64,000 nucleotides of DNA from Pseudomonas koreensis (GTDB lineage: Bacteria; Pseudomonadota; Gammaproteobacteria; Pseudomonadales; Pseudomonadaceae), in NCBI RefSeq assembly GCF_025447595.1, contig NZ_JAOEJU010000022.1, forward strand, positions 50,478 through 114,477, written 5' to 3'. How positions within the stretch are numbered: the stretch's first letter is position 1; each line of letters starts with the position of its first letter. Under the pieces are notes generated by a model, which saw nothing but the letters and a program-made list of their open reading frames with translations, had not been told where the DNA came from and did no database searches. This document shows, piece by piece, positions 22,663 to 31,019 of the stretch. The position numbers and the translations under genes were made by a program.

Positions 22663-23730
22663 ATGACTGCCCTGAAGAACGACCGTTTCCTCCGCGCCCT
22701 GCTCAAGCAACCCGTAGACGTCACCCCTGTGTGGATGATGCGCCAGGCCGGTCGCTACCTGCCGGAATACCGCGCCAGCCGCGCCCAGGCCGGTGATTTC
22801 ATGAGCCTGTGCATGAATCCGGAATTCGCCTGCGAAGTCACGCTGCAACCCCTCGACCGCTATCCGCAACTGGACGCGGCGATCCTGTTCTCCGACATCC
22901 TCACCATTCCCGATGCCATGGGCCAGGGCCTGTACTTTGAGACCGGTGAAGGTCCGCGCTTCAAGAAAGTCGTCAGCACCCTGGCCGACATCGAAGCCCT
23001 GCCGATCCCGGATCCGCACAAAGACCTCGGCTACGTGATGGACGCGGTCAGCACCATCCGCCGCGAACTGAACGGCCGTGTGCCGCTGATCGGCTTCTCC
23101 GGCAGCCCGTGGACCCTCGCCACTTACATGGTCGAAGGCGGTTCGTCGAAGGACTTTCGCAAGACCAAGGCGATGCTCTACGACAACCCGCAAGCCATGC
23201 ACCTGCTGCTGGACAAGCTGGCGCAGTCGGTGACTTCATACCTGAATGGTCAGATCCAGGCCGGTGCGCAAGCGGTACAGATCTTCGATACCTGGGGTGG
23301 CAACCTGTCGGCGGCGGCTTATCAGGAATTCTCCCTGGCCTACATGAAGAAAATCGTCAGCGGCCTGATCCGCGAGCACGACGGTCGCAAAGTGCCAGTG
23401 ATTTTGTTCACCAAGAACGGCGGCCTGTGGCTGGAAAGCATCGCCGACGCTGGCGCCGACGCACTGGGCCTGGACTGGACCTGCGACATCGGCAACGCCC
23501 GCGCCCGCGTTGGCGACAAGGTCGCGCTGCAAGGCAACATGGACCCGACCGTGCTGTACGCGAAGCCGGAAGCGATCCGCACCGAAGTCGGGCGCATTCT
23601 CGCCAGCTACGGCAAAGGCAGCGGCCACGTGTTCAACCTCGGCCACGGCATCACCCCGGAAGTCGATCCGGAACACGCCGGCGCATTCCTGCGTGCGGTG
23701 CACGAGTTGTCGGCGCAGTATCACGAGTGA
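22663..23730 (+). CDS. hemE: Uroporphyrinogen decarboxylase
   Basis: HemE removes four carboxyl groups from uroporphyrinogen III to give coproporphyrinogen III in heme synthesis. The 355-residue protein begins with the signature PVWMMRQAGRYLPEYR, and contains ILFSDILTIPDAMG (active-site Asp), GFSGSPWTLATYMVEG and FNLGHGITPEVDPEH. It is followed by a strong terminator shared with the convergent Septu operon. Confidence 0.97.
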   Translation: MTALKNDRFLRALLKQPVDVTPVWMMRQAGRYLPEYRASRAQAGDFMSLCMNPEFACEVTLQPLDRYPQLDAAILFSDILTIPDAMGQGLYFETGEGPRFKKVVSTLADIEALPIPDPHKDLGYVMDAVSTIRRELNGRVPLIGFSGSPWTLATYMVEGGSSKDFRKTKAMLYDNPQAMHLLLDKLAQSVTSYLNGQIQAGAQAVQIFDTWGGNLSAAAYQEFSLAYMKKIVSGLIREHDGRKVPVILFTKNGGLWLESIADAGADALGLDWTCDIGNARARVGDKVALQGNMDPTVLYAKPEAIRTEVGRILASYGKGSGHVFNLGHGITPEVDPEHAGAFLRAVHELSAQYHE

Positions 23731-23758
23731 TCGGCGCTCAGCTCTAATGGTAGAAATC

Positions 23759-23788
23759 AAAAACGCCCGGCTTATGCCGGGCGTTTTT
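23759..23788. terminator. Bidirectional terminator between hemE and ptuB
   Basis: A 12-bp stem AAAACGCCCGGC/GCCGGGCGTTTT with a TTAT loop, with A/T runs on both sides. It can end both hemE (plus) and the convergent Septu operon (minus). Confidence 0.92.
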
Positions 23789-23801
23789 GTTTGCGATGGG
23801 T

Positions 23802-24446
23802 TTAGCGACCGATGAGTTGTTCGGCGTAGCGGGCGATGATGTGGTCGAAGGGTTTTTGATTGGGGATTGCGGTAGTTCTGATCGCCGTCACCAACCGCTC
23901 AAGCTCTTCCTCGCTGACTTGCATGACGAACTCATCATCGAAGAGGCGGCGGATTGTGTCCTGACGTCGATTTTTGAGGTAGGCGATGTCTAGCGCCAAT
24001 ACCTCGATCATCTTTGTGGCGGGAAGGTCGTCAGAATCTTTTGGTTGAATTTCGCCGTTTTGCAGATATCGGAAACGCTGCTCGCAGTTCTCGTCGGTGG
24101 GAGAAATGTGTTGGTTTTCGTCGAACCAGTTGCCCTTCTTATGGCCGCAGTGCAACGGATTGCCGGGCTTGGTTTCTCGCAGGCAGGAGGCATGGAGGTT
24201 GTGAAACTCCAACGCTAGCTCTTCGAAATGCTCTTGAGGTCTGAAGTGCTCGATATGGCTGGTCGAGGCATCTATTTCCCGGCCGCAATAACAACAGAAG
24301 AAGCCTTGCTCCTTAAGCAGGGCATTATGCAAATCCCGTTTTTGCGGGTTTTGTAGCGTTGGGTAAGTTGGACTCCACTCGTCGTTCGCCGAGTTTTTCC
24401 AATCTGTAAATGAAGCGGGTTCAGTTCCTTTGAGCACTCGCTTCAT
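23802..24446 (-). CDS. ptuB: Septu defence system HNH nuclease PtuB
   Basis: This 214-residue protein is of the TIGR02646-like HNH family found in Septu systems and some retrons. An HNH/zinc-finger core begins with Cys51, Cys52 and Cys54 (CCYCGREID). It continues with His64 and His67 (SHIEHFRPQ), the N83-x-H85 region, Cys88, and CGHKKGNWFD near 100-109. It is the expected effector that cleaves nucleic acid when PtuA senses phage. Its ATG overlaps the ptuA stop by four bases, so the two are made together. The stretch is visibly AT-richer than hemE upstream. No reverse transcriptase is adjacent, so it is not part of a retron here. Confidence 0.87.
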   Translation of the reverse strand: MKRVLKGTEPASFTDWKNSANDEWSPTYPTLQNPQKRDLHNALLKEQGFFCCYCGREIDASTSHIEHFRPQEHFEELALEFHNLHASCLRETKPGNPLHCGHKKGNWFDENQHISPTDENCEQRFRYLQNGEIQPKDSDDLPATKMIEVLALDIAYLKNRRQDTIRRLFDDEFVMQVSEEELERLVTAIRTTAIPNQKPFDHIIARYAEQLIGR

Positions 24447-25708
24447 TTGCCGAGAATCTCCTTGCGCCTGATCAGTGCTTCGGCGCCGGCAAATTCCGGT
24501 AGGTCGGGGGCTTTCTTTTTCAGCGCCTCAAGTTGTGATTTTGCCTTTTCGAGGTTGTTGTCTTCCAATGTGGAAAAAAGCTCGGACAGCAGATCTTCGA
24601 TTTCTGGTTCGCGCTGCGTAGCGCCCATTACCTCTTCAAGCACGCTGCTGGAATCCAGACCGTAGGTGACCCGCGGATGAGTAGGATCCCCGTTGTGCAA
24701 CAGGATCACTTCTTGAGGTTTAAGGCTGCCGATGATTTGTGGGGAGTGGCTTGCGGCGATGAATTGGACTTTGGGAAATGCCTGTCTCAATGCAGGCACG
24801 ATGCTGCGTTGCCAGGCAGGGTGGAGGTGAATATCCAGTTCGTCGATGATCACCACGCCGGAGGTGTTCTTCAGGACGTCTTTGCCCATGTGGGGATTGA
24901 GGATGCACATGCGACGAGCGATATCGGCGAACAGCGCAATCATCCCGCGCTGGCCATCACTCAGATTGCTGAACTTCGAAGTGGTGTTGCCGCCCAAATC
25001 AACAATCAAGCTCGCAAGTTCGACGTCGTAATAAAGTCCACGTGAGGCCGGCAACATCGCTTGCAAGGCAGAATTTACGAGTGAAAGCTCATCGTCAAGC
25101 TCAGTTCTTGACTTGGCAGACCGATAGGCTCTTTGCAGTTGCTCCAACGTTTTTTTAACGAGCCAACTCTCGAAGTCTTGTAGGTTGGTAGCTGCGTTAG
25201 ACCAGTTTTTATAACCATCAAGTCGCGATAATTTGAATGTTGCAGCCTGTTCTGTAGATGCACTACTGGTAGTCCAGCGACGGTCTGCTCGATAAAAAGC
25301 GATCAGCGGAAGCTCAGTGTTTTCTGCGAGTGTCGACGGGTCGAAGTTCTTCGTTTTCAAAACAGGTAAAGGTGCAAACTCATCATCTGAAAGCCGGTGC
25401 TTTGTTCGAGCCCAAAATAAGTTATTAAAGACATCTCCCTGGCAATCAAGAATCAGTGGGAAAGTCTTTTCAAAGCGGGTTCCGTTTGTGTGATGGTTGA
25501 TAACGGTACGTACATCGTCATCATCAGATATCTGCATAGGGTGGCCCGCCGAGGCGAATATTTCGCCAAAACTCTGAGCCACGGCATTCAACAACGTGGT
25601 CTTCCCGCTCCCATTAACCCCCACCACCAGATTGAATCCCGGCTGAAAGTCGAACGTGACATCTTCGTAGCAACGAAAATTCTTAATGTGGAGACGGTCC
25701 AGGCGCAT
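24443..25708 (-). CDS. ptuA: Septu defence system ATPase PtuA
   Basis: A 421-residue SMC/ABC-type ATPase of the AAA_15/AAA_21 group. It begins with FxCYEDVTFDF and Walker A GVNGSGKTT (residues 30-38). It has an insert of about 200 residues and then an ABC-like signature LSDGQ (249-253). Walker B VVIIDELD is at 285-292, and the switch histidine is His321 (AASHSPQ). The C-terminal tail is charged and helical. Overlap with an HNH gene identifies the pair as Septu, a known anti-phage system in which PtuA assembles with PtuB. It lies downstream of the MFS gene on the same strand with a 78-base gap, so it may have its own promoter. Base composition suggests acquisition by transfer. Confidence 0.87.
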   Translation of the reverse strand: MRLDRLHIKNFRCYEDVTFDFQPGFNLVVGVNGSGKTTLLNAVAQSFGEIFASAGHPMQISDDDDVRTVINHHTNGTRFEKTFPLILDCQGDVFNNLFWARTKHRLSDDEFAPLPVLKTKNFDPSTLAENTELPLIAFYRADRRWTTSSASTEQAATFKLSRLDGYKNWSNAATNLQDFESWLVKKTLEQLQRAYRSAKSRTELDDELSLVNSALQAMLPASRGLYYDVELASLIVDLGGNTTSKFSNLSDGQRGMIALFADIARRMCILNPHMGKDVLKNTSGVVIIDELDIHLHPAWQRSIVPALRQAFPKVQFIAASHSPQIIGSLKPQEVILLHNGDPTHPRVTYGLDSSSVLEEVMGATQREPEIEDLLSELFSTLEDNNLEKAKSQLEALKKKAPDLPEFAGAEALIRRKEILGK

Positions 25709-25786
25709 TCTGGCTTCCCTTTACCAAAGCGGACGAATGCCGTCAGTGTACCTTGGTCGGTGATTACCGCTAGGGCGCAGTTGTGG

Positions 25787-27064
25787 CTAAACCTTTTCGC
25801 CACCACCCAGCGGCGGTAACTTCGCCAGCTTCAACGCCACCAACAGCGCCACCAGCAACAGCGCGCCGATGAACAGGCCAATCCCGTTCCATCCCGCCAT
25901 GTGCCAGAACACCCCGCCCGCCGTCCCGGCGATGCTCGAGCCAGCGTAATAGCTGAACAGGTACAGCGACGACGCCTGGCCCTTGGCCTTGAGCGCCCGA
26001 CGGCCGATCCAGCTGCTAGCCACCGAGTGGGCGCCGAAGAAACCGAAGGTGAAGATCAGCATGCCAATGATCACCAATGGCAGCGGTGTGAACATCGTCA
26101 GGGCGAGGCCGGCGAACATCAGTGCGATGGTGGCCCACAGCACTTTGCGGCGGCCCAGTTTGTCGGCCAGCGAACCGATTTTCGCCGAGCTGTAAATGCC
26201 TGACAGGTACACCACCGACAACAGTCCCACGAACACTTGATCCATGTGGTACGGCTCGGCCAGCAGGCGATAACCGATGTAGTTGAACAGCGTGACAAAC
26301 GCTCCCATCAGCACGAACGCCTCAAGAAACAGCAGCGGCAGGCCGGCATCGCGAAAATGCATGGTGAAGCCGTCGAGCAGGCTGCGCGGGTGCAGCGAGC
26401 GGGAGCGGAAGTTGCGCGACTCCGGCAGGATTTTCCAGAACACCGCCGCTGCAACCAGCGCCAGGCCACCAATCACCATCATCGCCGTGTGCCAGCTGAC
26501 GAAGTCGATCAGCACTCCAGTGATTAGCCGCCCGCTCATGCCACCAATCGCGTTGCCGCCGATGTACAGGCCCATCGCCAGACCGATGTGCTGCGGATGG
26601 ATTTCCTCGCTCAGGTACGTCATCGCCACCGCCGCCAGACCGCTCAATGACAGTCCGATCAGGGCGCGCATGATCAGCACGCCATGCCAGCTCGGCATCA
26701 TCGAACTGGCGATGGTGCACAGGGCCGCAGCAAACAGCGCGGCAACCATCACCGGTTTGCGCCCGACCCGATCGGAAATCGGGCCGGTGATCAGCAGACC
26801 GAACGCCAGCATGCCGGTGGCCACCGACAGGATCAGGCTGCTCTGGGCCGCGTTGATAGAATATTCGTGGGACAGCAGCGGCATCATCGGTTGCACGCAG
26901 TACAGCAGGGCGAAGGTGGCGAAGCCGCCGCTGAACAGCGCGAGCACCGTGCGCATGAACGCGGGCGTGCCTTTCTCGATGTAGATCTCTTGCAGTTCGG
27001 TCAGCACATCGTCCGCCGCAGCGGGCGGGACTTCATGGGCCAGTGGAGCGACGGCGGTTTTCAC
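25787..27064 (-). CDS. MFS transporter, YnfM/arabinose-efflux type
   Basis: A 425-residue major facilitator protein with about 12 membrane helices, the loop motif GPISDRVGRKPV after helix 2, and its repeat LADKLGRRKV between helices 8 and 9. A GTG start at 27064 follows GAGG by six bases. Upstream in-frame codons would run through the LysR intergenic region. It is a probable drug or metabolite efflux pump; the substrate is unknown. It is divergent from a LysR gene, which is probably its regulator. Confidence 0.85.
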   Translation of the reverse strand: MKTAVAPLAHEVPPAAADDVLTELQEIYIEKGTPAFMRTVLALFSGGFATFALLYCVQPMMPLLSHEYSINAAQSSLILSVATGMLAFGLLITGPISDRVGRKPVMVAALFAAALCTIASSMMPSWHGVLIMRALIGLSLSGLAAVAMTYLSEEIHPQHIGLAMGLYIGGNAIGGMSGRLITGVLIDFVSWHTAMMVIGGLALVAAAVFWKILPESRNFRSRSLHPRSLLDGFTMHFRDAGLPLLFLEAFVLMGAFVTLFNYIGYRLLAEPYHMDQVFVGLLSVVYLSGIYSSAKIGSLADKLGRRKVLWATIALMFAGLALTMFTPLPLVIIGMLIFTFGFFGAHSVASSWIGRRALKAKGQASSLYLFSYYAGSSIAGTAGGVFWHMAGWNGIGLFIGALLLVALLVALKLAKLPPLGGGEKV

Positions 27065-27182
27065 ATCAGACCTCGGAGGGCGCGGGCAGGCAGGCAATGA
27101 AAAAATCATATAGCTGGCTAATGTTTCTATCCAATATATTGTTCGACCTGTTTGATAGCTTTCACGACCTAATGGGGTGTCC

Positions 27183-28079
27183 ATGGAATTGCGTCATCTG
27201 CGCTACTTCATCGCCGTTGCCGAAGAACTGCACTTCGGCCGCGCCGCACAGGTGCTGGGCATCTCCCAGCCACCGCTGAGCCAGCAGATCCAGGCGCTGG
27301 AACAGGAAGTCGGCGCGCGGCTTTTCGAGCGAACCAATCGTCGGGTCGAGCTCAGCGAGGCCGGGCGCCTGTTTCTGGAGGAAGCGCGGCTGGTGCTCGC
27401 GCAGGTCGATAAGGCGGCCGACGTGGCCCGCCGCGCGCAACTCGGCGAACTGGGTGAACTGAAGATCGGCTTCACCTCATCGGCGCCGTTCAACTCGACC
27501 ATTCCCCAGGCGATTTTTTCCTTCCGTCAGCGCTTTCCTGCGGTACATCTGAACCTGCGCGAGATGAGCAGCACCATGGTGGCCGACGCATTGGTGGACG
27601 AATCGATCGAGGTCGGCATCATGCGGCCGCTGGGTTTGCCGGATTCGCTGAGCGTGGTCGAGTTGATGCGCGAGCCATTGGTCGCGGTGCTCAGCTCCAA
27701 ACATCCGTTGGCGCAGGGATCTGAAGAGGGGCTGTTCCTCTCGGCGCTGGCCCTCGAACCGTTTGTGTTTTTTCCGCGCAGCTACGGCAGCGGTCTCTAT
27801 TCGCAGTTGATCAGTCTGGCCCGTGACGCTGGGTTCAGCCCCCACTTCGCCCAGGAGGCCGGCGAAGCAATGACCATCATCGGTCTGGTAGCGGCGGGTT
27901 TGGGCGTGTCGGTACTGCCGGCGTCCTATCAGCGGATGCGCATCGATGGCGTGGTTTATCGACCCTTGCTCGATCCTGAAGCGATTTCGGCCGTGTGGCT
28001 GGTGCAGCGCAAAGATCAGAAATCACCGATGGCCAAGGCGTTTGTCGAACTGCTCACGCGCAAGGTTGAAGCCGGTTGA
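27183..28079 (+). CDS. LysR-family transcriptional regulator
   Basis: A 298-residue LysR protein. The N-terminal winged helix (MELRHLRYFIAVAEELHFGR) is followed by the substrate-binding domain (IGFTSSAPFNSTIP, then AGLGVSVLPAS). The ATG at 27183 is used; a GTG at 27177 adds two residues. It is divergent from the MFS gene across a 118-base gap and so probably controls it in response to a small ligand. The AATATAT stretch in the gap may hold promoters. Its stop abuts the convergent exported-protein gene at 28080. Confidence 0.9.
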   Translation: MELRHLRYFIAVAEELHFGRAAQVLGISQPPLSQQIQALEQEVGARLFERTNRRVELSEAGRLFLEEARLVLAQVDKAADVARRAQLGELGELKIGFTSSAPFNSTIPQAIFSFRQRFPAVHLNLREMSSTMVADALVDESIEVGIMRPLGLPDSLSVVELMREPLVAVLSSKHPLAQGSEEGLFLSALALEPFVFFPRSYGSGLYSQLISLARDAGFSPHFAQEAGEAMTIIGLVAAGLGVSVLPASYQRMRIDGVVYRPLLDPEAISAVWLVQRKDQKSPMAKAFVELLTRKVEAG

Positions 28080-28517
28080 TCAGGGCAGCCGCACCAGATC
28101 ACCCTTCAACGCCACCCGCGTCACAAACACCCCCGCGCGACACTCGTAAGTGTTCAGATCCTTGCGCACATGCTGGTCGTAGTAGCTGACGATATTGGTC
28201 ACTGCATTCGCCCCGACACGCTTGGCCTCGGCCTGTAGCGCAATCAGATTCGACTGCAACACCCACTCGCAGGAGTCGTGATCGCTCTTGTTGAAGCCGT
28301 TGGTCTTCAAGTCACTGACCACCCCGCGCTGCAACAACCGCTGAGTCCCCTGAGGCCCATTACCGACCAGATAAAACTTCACACTGCCATCCAGCCGCCC
28401 GGCGCGCATCGCATCCGACACGACTGTTTCGAACGGCATGTACATCAGATTGGTGGCGTGGCTGGCGCTGGGCAGCAGGCCGAGAAGGGCGGCGGTGATC
28501 AGGGCTTTCGCTTGCAT
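28080..28517 (-). CDS. Exported small protein, RcsF/YbjQ-like fold, paralogue A
   Basis: A 145-residue protein with a clear signal peptide (to about residue 21, SHA). The mature part contains GSVKFYL, CEWVLQS, GANAVTNIVSYY and TYECRAG, then VALKGD near the end. Two cysteines (in CEW and YEC) could pair. The same layout occurs in the protein at 29323-29763, at about half identity. Databases often mislabel such proteins as an excinuclease subunit; nothing here supports that. The GANAVTNI core recalls RcsF-type and YbjQ-type folds, an inference only. AAGGAGA precedes the ATG. Function unknown. Confidence 0.75.
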   Translation of the reverse strand: MQAKALITAALLGLLPSASHATNLMYMPFETVVSDAMRAGRLDGSVKFYLVGNGPQGTQRLLQRGVVSDLKTNGFNKSDHDSCEWVLQSNLIALQAEAKRVGANAVTNIVSYYDQHVRKDLNTYECRAGVFVTRVALKGDLVRLP

Positions 28518-28729
28518 GGTTGTCTCCTTGACGGTGAAAGAGAACCGCGAGTACTTGACCGATCGGGCTCGCCGTTCCGGCAGGCGCAGTGTGTCGGCCT
28601 GTTTGAGCGAGTGTAGTTGTGGTGCATGGATTTGGTGGCTGGGCTCCGTACATTTCGAGTAACGGAACTGTCTTAGGGAATATGGCCGTTGTTGCGCAAA
28701 ATCAGTTCTTTTTCAAACGAGTGTCACGG

Positions 28730-29113
28730 ATGCCACTTCGATATCAGCCTAAGGAGGGCAGCGTTTTGATTTGCGATTTCAGGGGTTATGAAATCCCCGA
28801 GATGGTCAAAGTCAGACCTGTGGTTGTGATACGTAAACATCGAACCAACAGCTTGTTGGTAACAGTAGTGCCGTTGAGTACCACCGCCCCTGACTGCTTG
28901 CTCGGGCACCATCTTGAACTTGCAAGTCACCTTCAGGGAGCCAGTCCGACCTGTTGGGCAAAGTGCGACATGGTTGCCACGGTTAGTCTTTCGCGGCTTG
29001 ATCGGATCAAAAGTCGGGATCGGCAAAGCAAGCGCATTTACCTGATCTCACATCTTGCAACAGACGAATTTCACGCTATCAAAACCGCAGTCAGACGGGC
29101 GTTGGGACTGTGA
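28730..29113 (+). CDS. PemK/MazF-family toxin-like protein, no antitoxin seen
   Basis: A 127-residue protein beginning MPLRYQPKEGSVLICDFRG. It has the PEMVKVRPVVVI and TVVPLSTTAP segments of PemK/MazF endoribonucleases. The ATG at 28730 is chosen because it matches the family N-terminus; upstream ATGs at 28619 and 28682 only add unmatched residues. No small antitoxin gene lies immediately up- or downstream, unlike a normal pair. Whether it is active is unknown. It lies between two paralogous exported-protein genes. Confidence 0.75.
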   Translation: MPLRYQPKEGSVLICDFRGYEIPEMVKVRPVVVIRKHRTNSLLVTVVPLSTTAPDCLLGHHLELASHLQGASPTCWAKCDMVATVSLSRLDRIKSRDRQSKRIYLISHLATDEFHAIKTAVRRALGL

Positions 29114-29190
29114 TGGCAATGCAAGTGGCACATCGAAGCCAAATGCTAGCCGTTGCTCGACAGTCACTTTCAGGCAATACTGCCGGCGTT

Positions 29191-29308
29191 CCCGAAAGGG
29201 GCTTGTGAGACTCTGAGGATCCTGGGTAACCAGCCACCGCAGAGCCAGGCAGGTGACAGGCGATGACAAGCCAACCTGTTTGTGAAAGGGCGCCGAAAGG
29301 CGCCCTTT
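29191..29308. ncRNA. Candidate structured RNA or mRNA end element
   Basis: The 210-base gap between the toxin-like gene and paralogue B is unusually rich in pairing. It contains CCC-GAAA-GGG (29191-29200), GGCTTGT (29200-29206) pairing with ACAAGCC (29266-29272), CTCTG (29211-29215) with CAGAG (29240-29244), CTGG-GTAA-CCAG (29222-29233), and a possible crossing pair CAGGT (29250-29254)/ACCTG (29274-29278). It ends in a terminator-like hairpin. Strand and function are unknown; no known family was recognised. It could also simply be a 3' untranslated region. Confidence 0.35.
29285..29308. terminator. Hairpin terminator, both directions possible
   Basis: A 10-bp stem AAAGGGCGCC/GGCGCCCTTT closed by a GAAA tetraloop. 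Only short T-runs follow on either strand. It lies 15 bases past the stop of the minus-strand exported-protein gene and ends the plus-strand region as well. Confidence 0.75.
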
Positions 29309-29322
29309 GTCGTTTCCGGCAG

Positions 29323-29763
29323 TTACTGAACCGTCGCCAGATCACCCTTCAATGCTACGCCGGCCATGATTGCGCCCGCGTGGCATTCGTAGGTTTTCGC
29401 ATCCTTGCGCTCGTTGCTCTTGTAGAAGCTGACGATGTTGGTCACGGCGTTGGCGCCGGCGCTTTTTGCGGCCTGGTGCAGGCTGATGATCGCCGATTGC
29501 ACGACCCACTCGCAGGCTTCCTGGTCGGTCTTGTTGAAGGCGTTGGTCTTCTTGTTGGTCACGGCGCCGGGGCTGACGACGGTGACTTTGCCGGCCGGGG
29601 CGTTGCCCGCCAGATAGAACTTCACGCTGCCGTCGATCTTGCCGGTGCGGGTCGCTTCGGCGACGGCCTTGTCAAACGGCAGGTACACCGCCGTGTCACG
29701 GGCTTGGCTGACCGCGGGCAAGGCGCAGATGAGCAGGGTGGCAGCGAGTTTCTTGAAGTGCAT
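29323..29763 (-). CDS. Exported small protein, RcsF/YbjQ-like fold, paralogue B
   Basis: A 146-residue protein with a signal peptide ending near SQA and the same motifs as the protein at 28080: GSVKFYL, CEWVVQS, GANAVTNIVSFY, TYEC and VALKGD. It starts 20 bases downstream of the last APE ketosynthase gene with a good AAGGAGA site, so it may be read with that operon. Function unknown; the paired cysteines suggest a stable periplasmic domain. Confidence 0.75.
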   Translation of the reverse strand: MHFKKLAATLLICALPAVSQARDTAVYLPFDKAVAEATRTGKIDGSVKFYLAGNAPAGKVTVVSPGAVTNKKTNAFNKTDQEACEWVVQSAIISLHQAAKSAGANAVTNIVSFYKSNERKDAKTYECHAGAIMAGVALKGDLATVQ

Positions 29764-29783
29764 GGAGGTCTCCTTGACCTGGA

Positions 29784-31019
29784 TTAATTCGGTTGTGGCC
29801 AGCGACGGAAAATCAGCGAGGTGTTGACTCCGCCGAAAGCGAAGTTGTTGTTCATCACGTATTCATGGCTCATCTGGCGGAACTCGCCGCGCAGGTAGTC
29901 GAGCTTGCCGCAGTGCGGATCGACTTCGTCGAGGTTGAGCGTGTGCACGTACAGGTCGCGGTTGAGCATCTCGATACTGAACCACGATTCCAGCGCCCCG
30001 CAGGCGCCGAGGGTGTGGCCCAGGAAGCTCTTTTGCGAGCTGATCGGCATGCGTTCGCCGAACAGGGCACTGGTGGCCAGGGTTTCAGCGACATCGCCCT
30101 GTTCGGTGGCGGTGCCGTGGCCGTTGACGTAGCCGATGACGTCCGGCGCAAGGCCTGCGTCTTCCAGCGCCAGTTCCATTGCCCGGCGCATGGTGACTTG
30201 TTCGGGGCGGGTGGTGTGCTGGCCGTCGGCGTTGCTGCCGAAACCGACGATTTCGGCGTGAATGCGCGCACCGCGCGCGAGGGCATGTTCCAGTTCTTCG
30301 AGCACCAGCATGCCGCCGCCTTCACCGATCACCAGACCGTCGCGGCCCTTGTCGTACGGGCGTGGCGAGGTGTGCGGCGCATCATTTTTCAGGCTGGTGG
30401 CGTACAGCGCATCGAACACCATGGCCTCGGTCGGGCACAGCTCTTCGGCGCCACCGGCAAGCATCAGCGGCAGGCGTCCGAACTTGATCGCCTCGTAGGC
30501 GTAACCGATGCCCTGGCTGCCGCTGGTGCAGGCGCTGGAGGTCGGGATCAAACGGCCGGTGAGGCCGAAGAAGATGCTGATGTTCGCTGCCGTGGTGTGC
30601 GGCATCATCCGCACGTAGGAGTTGGCGTTGAGGCCTTCGGCCACCGAGTTGAGCAGCATGTTGCCGAACGCTTTGATCTCGTCGGTGCTGCCGGTGGATG
30701 AACCGCAGGCCACGCCCATGCGCCCGTCCTTGATCGATTCGTCGCCGAGCAGACCGGCATCGGCCAGCGCTTTTTCCGCCGCGCCGACAGCCAGCCGCGA
30801 AACACGGCCCATGCTGCGCAACTGTTTGCGGGTCCAGTGCGCCGGCACCTGGAAATCATCGATGGGCCCGGCCAGACGGGTGTTGAGCTCGCTGAAGCGA
30901 TCCCACTCGTCCATCCGGCGGATGCCGCTACGATTGGCGGCGAAATTGCCGGCGATGGTGTCCCAGTCGCTGCCCAGCGAGGTAATGCCGGCCATGCCGG
31001 TGACGACGACGCGCTTCAT
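29784..31019 (-). CDS. apeR: Aryl polyene beta-ketoacyl-ACP synthase (ApeR-type)
   Basis: A FabF-like condensing enzyme of 411 residues that would elongate the polyene on ACP. The catalytic triad is complete: Cys164 (SSACTSG), His301 (VNGHGTATE) and His335 (SFLGHTLGA), with Lys330. The ATG at 31019 overlaps the stop of the ketoreductase gene by one base. It is the last biosynthetic gene of the cluster. Two complete ketosynthases are present, as in characterised APE clusters. Confidence 0.9.
   Translation of the reverse strand: MKRVVVTGMAGITSLGSDWDTIAGNFAANRSGIRRMDEWDRFSELNTRLAGPIDDFQVPAHWTRKQLRSMGRVSRLAVGAAEKALADAGLLGDESIKDGRMGVACGSSTGSTDEIKAFGNMLLNSVAEGLNANSYVRMMPHTTAANISIFFGLTGRLIPTSSACTSGSQGIGYAYEAIKFGRLPLMLAGGAEELCPTEAMVFDALYATSLKNDAPHTSPRPYDKGRDGLVIGEGGGMLVLEELEHALARGARIHAEIVGFGSNADGQHTTRPEQVTMRRAMELALEDAGLAPDVIGYVNGHGTATEQGDVAETLATSALFGERMPISSQKSFLGHTLGACGALESWFSIEMLNRDLYVHTLNLDEVDPHCGKLDYLRGEFRQMSHEYVMNNNFAFGGVNTSLIFRRWPQPN

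Noticed and set aside
23802..25708. A retron of the Ec78 type, which also carries PtuA/PtuB-like genes
   Set aside because: No reverse transcriptase and no msr-msd-like repeat is next to the pair; it is a stand-alone Septu.
28080..28517. Excinuclease ABC subunit label often given to this family
   Set aside because: The product is 145 residues with a signal peptide and no ATPase motifs.
29200..29272. A 73-base segment with a 7-bp closing stem resembling a tRNA
   Set aside because: There is no TTCGA loop, no matching D or anticodon arm and no CCA-type end; it was reported only as a candidate structured RNA.
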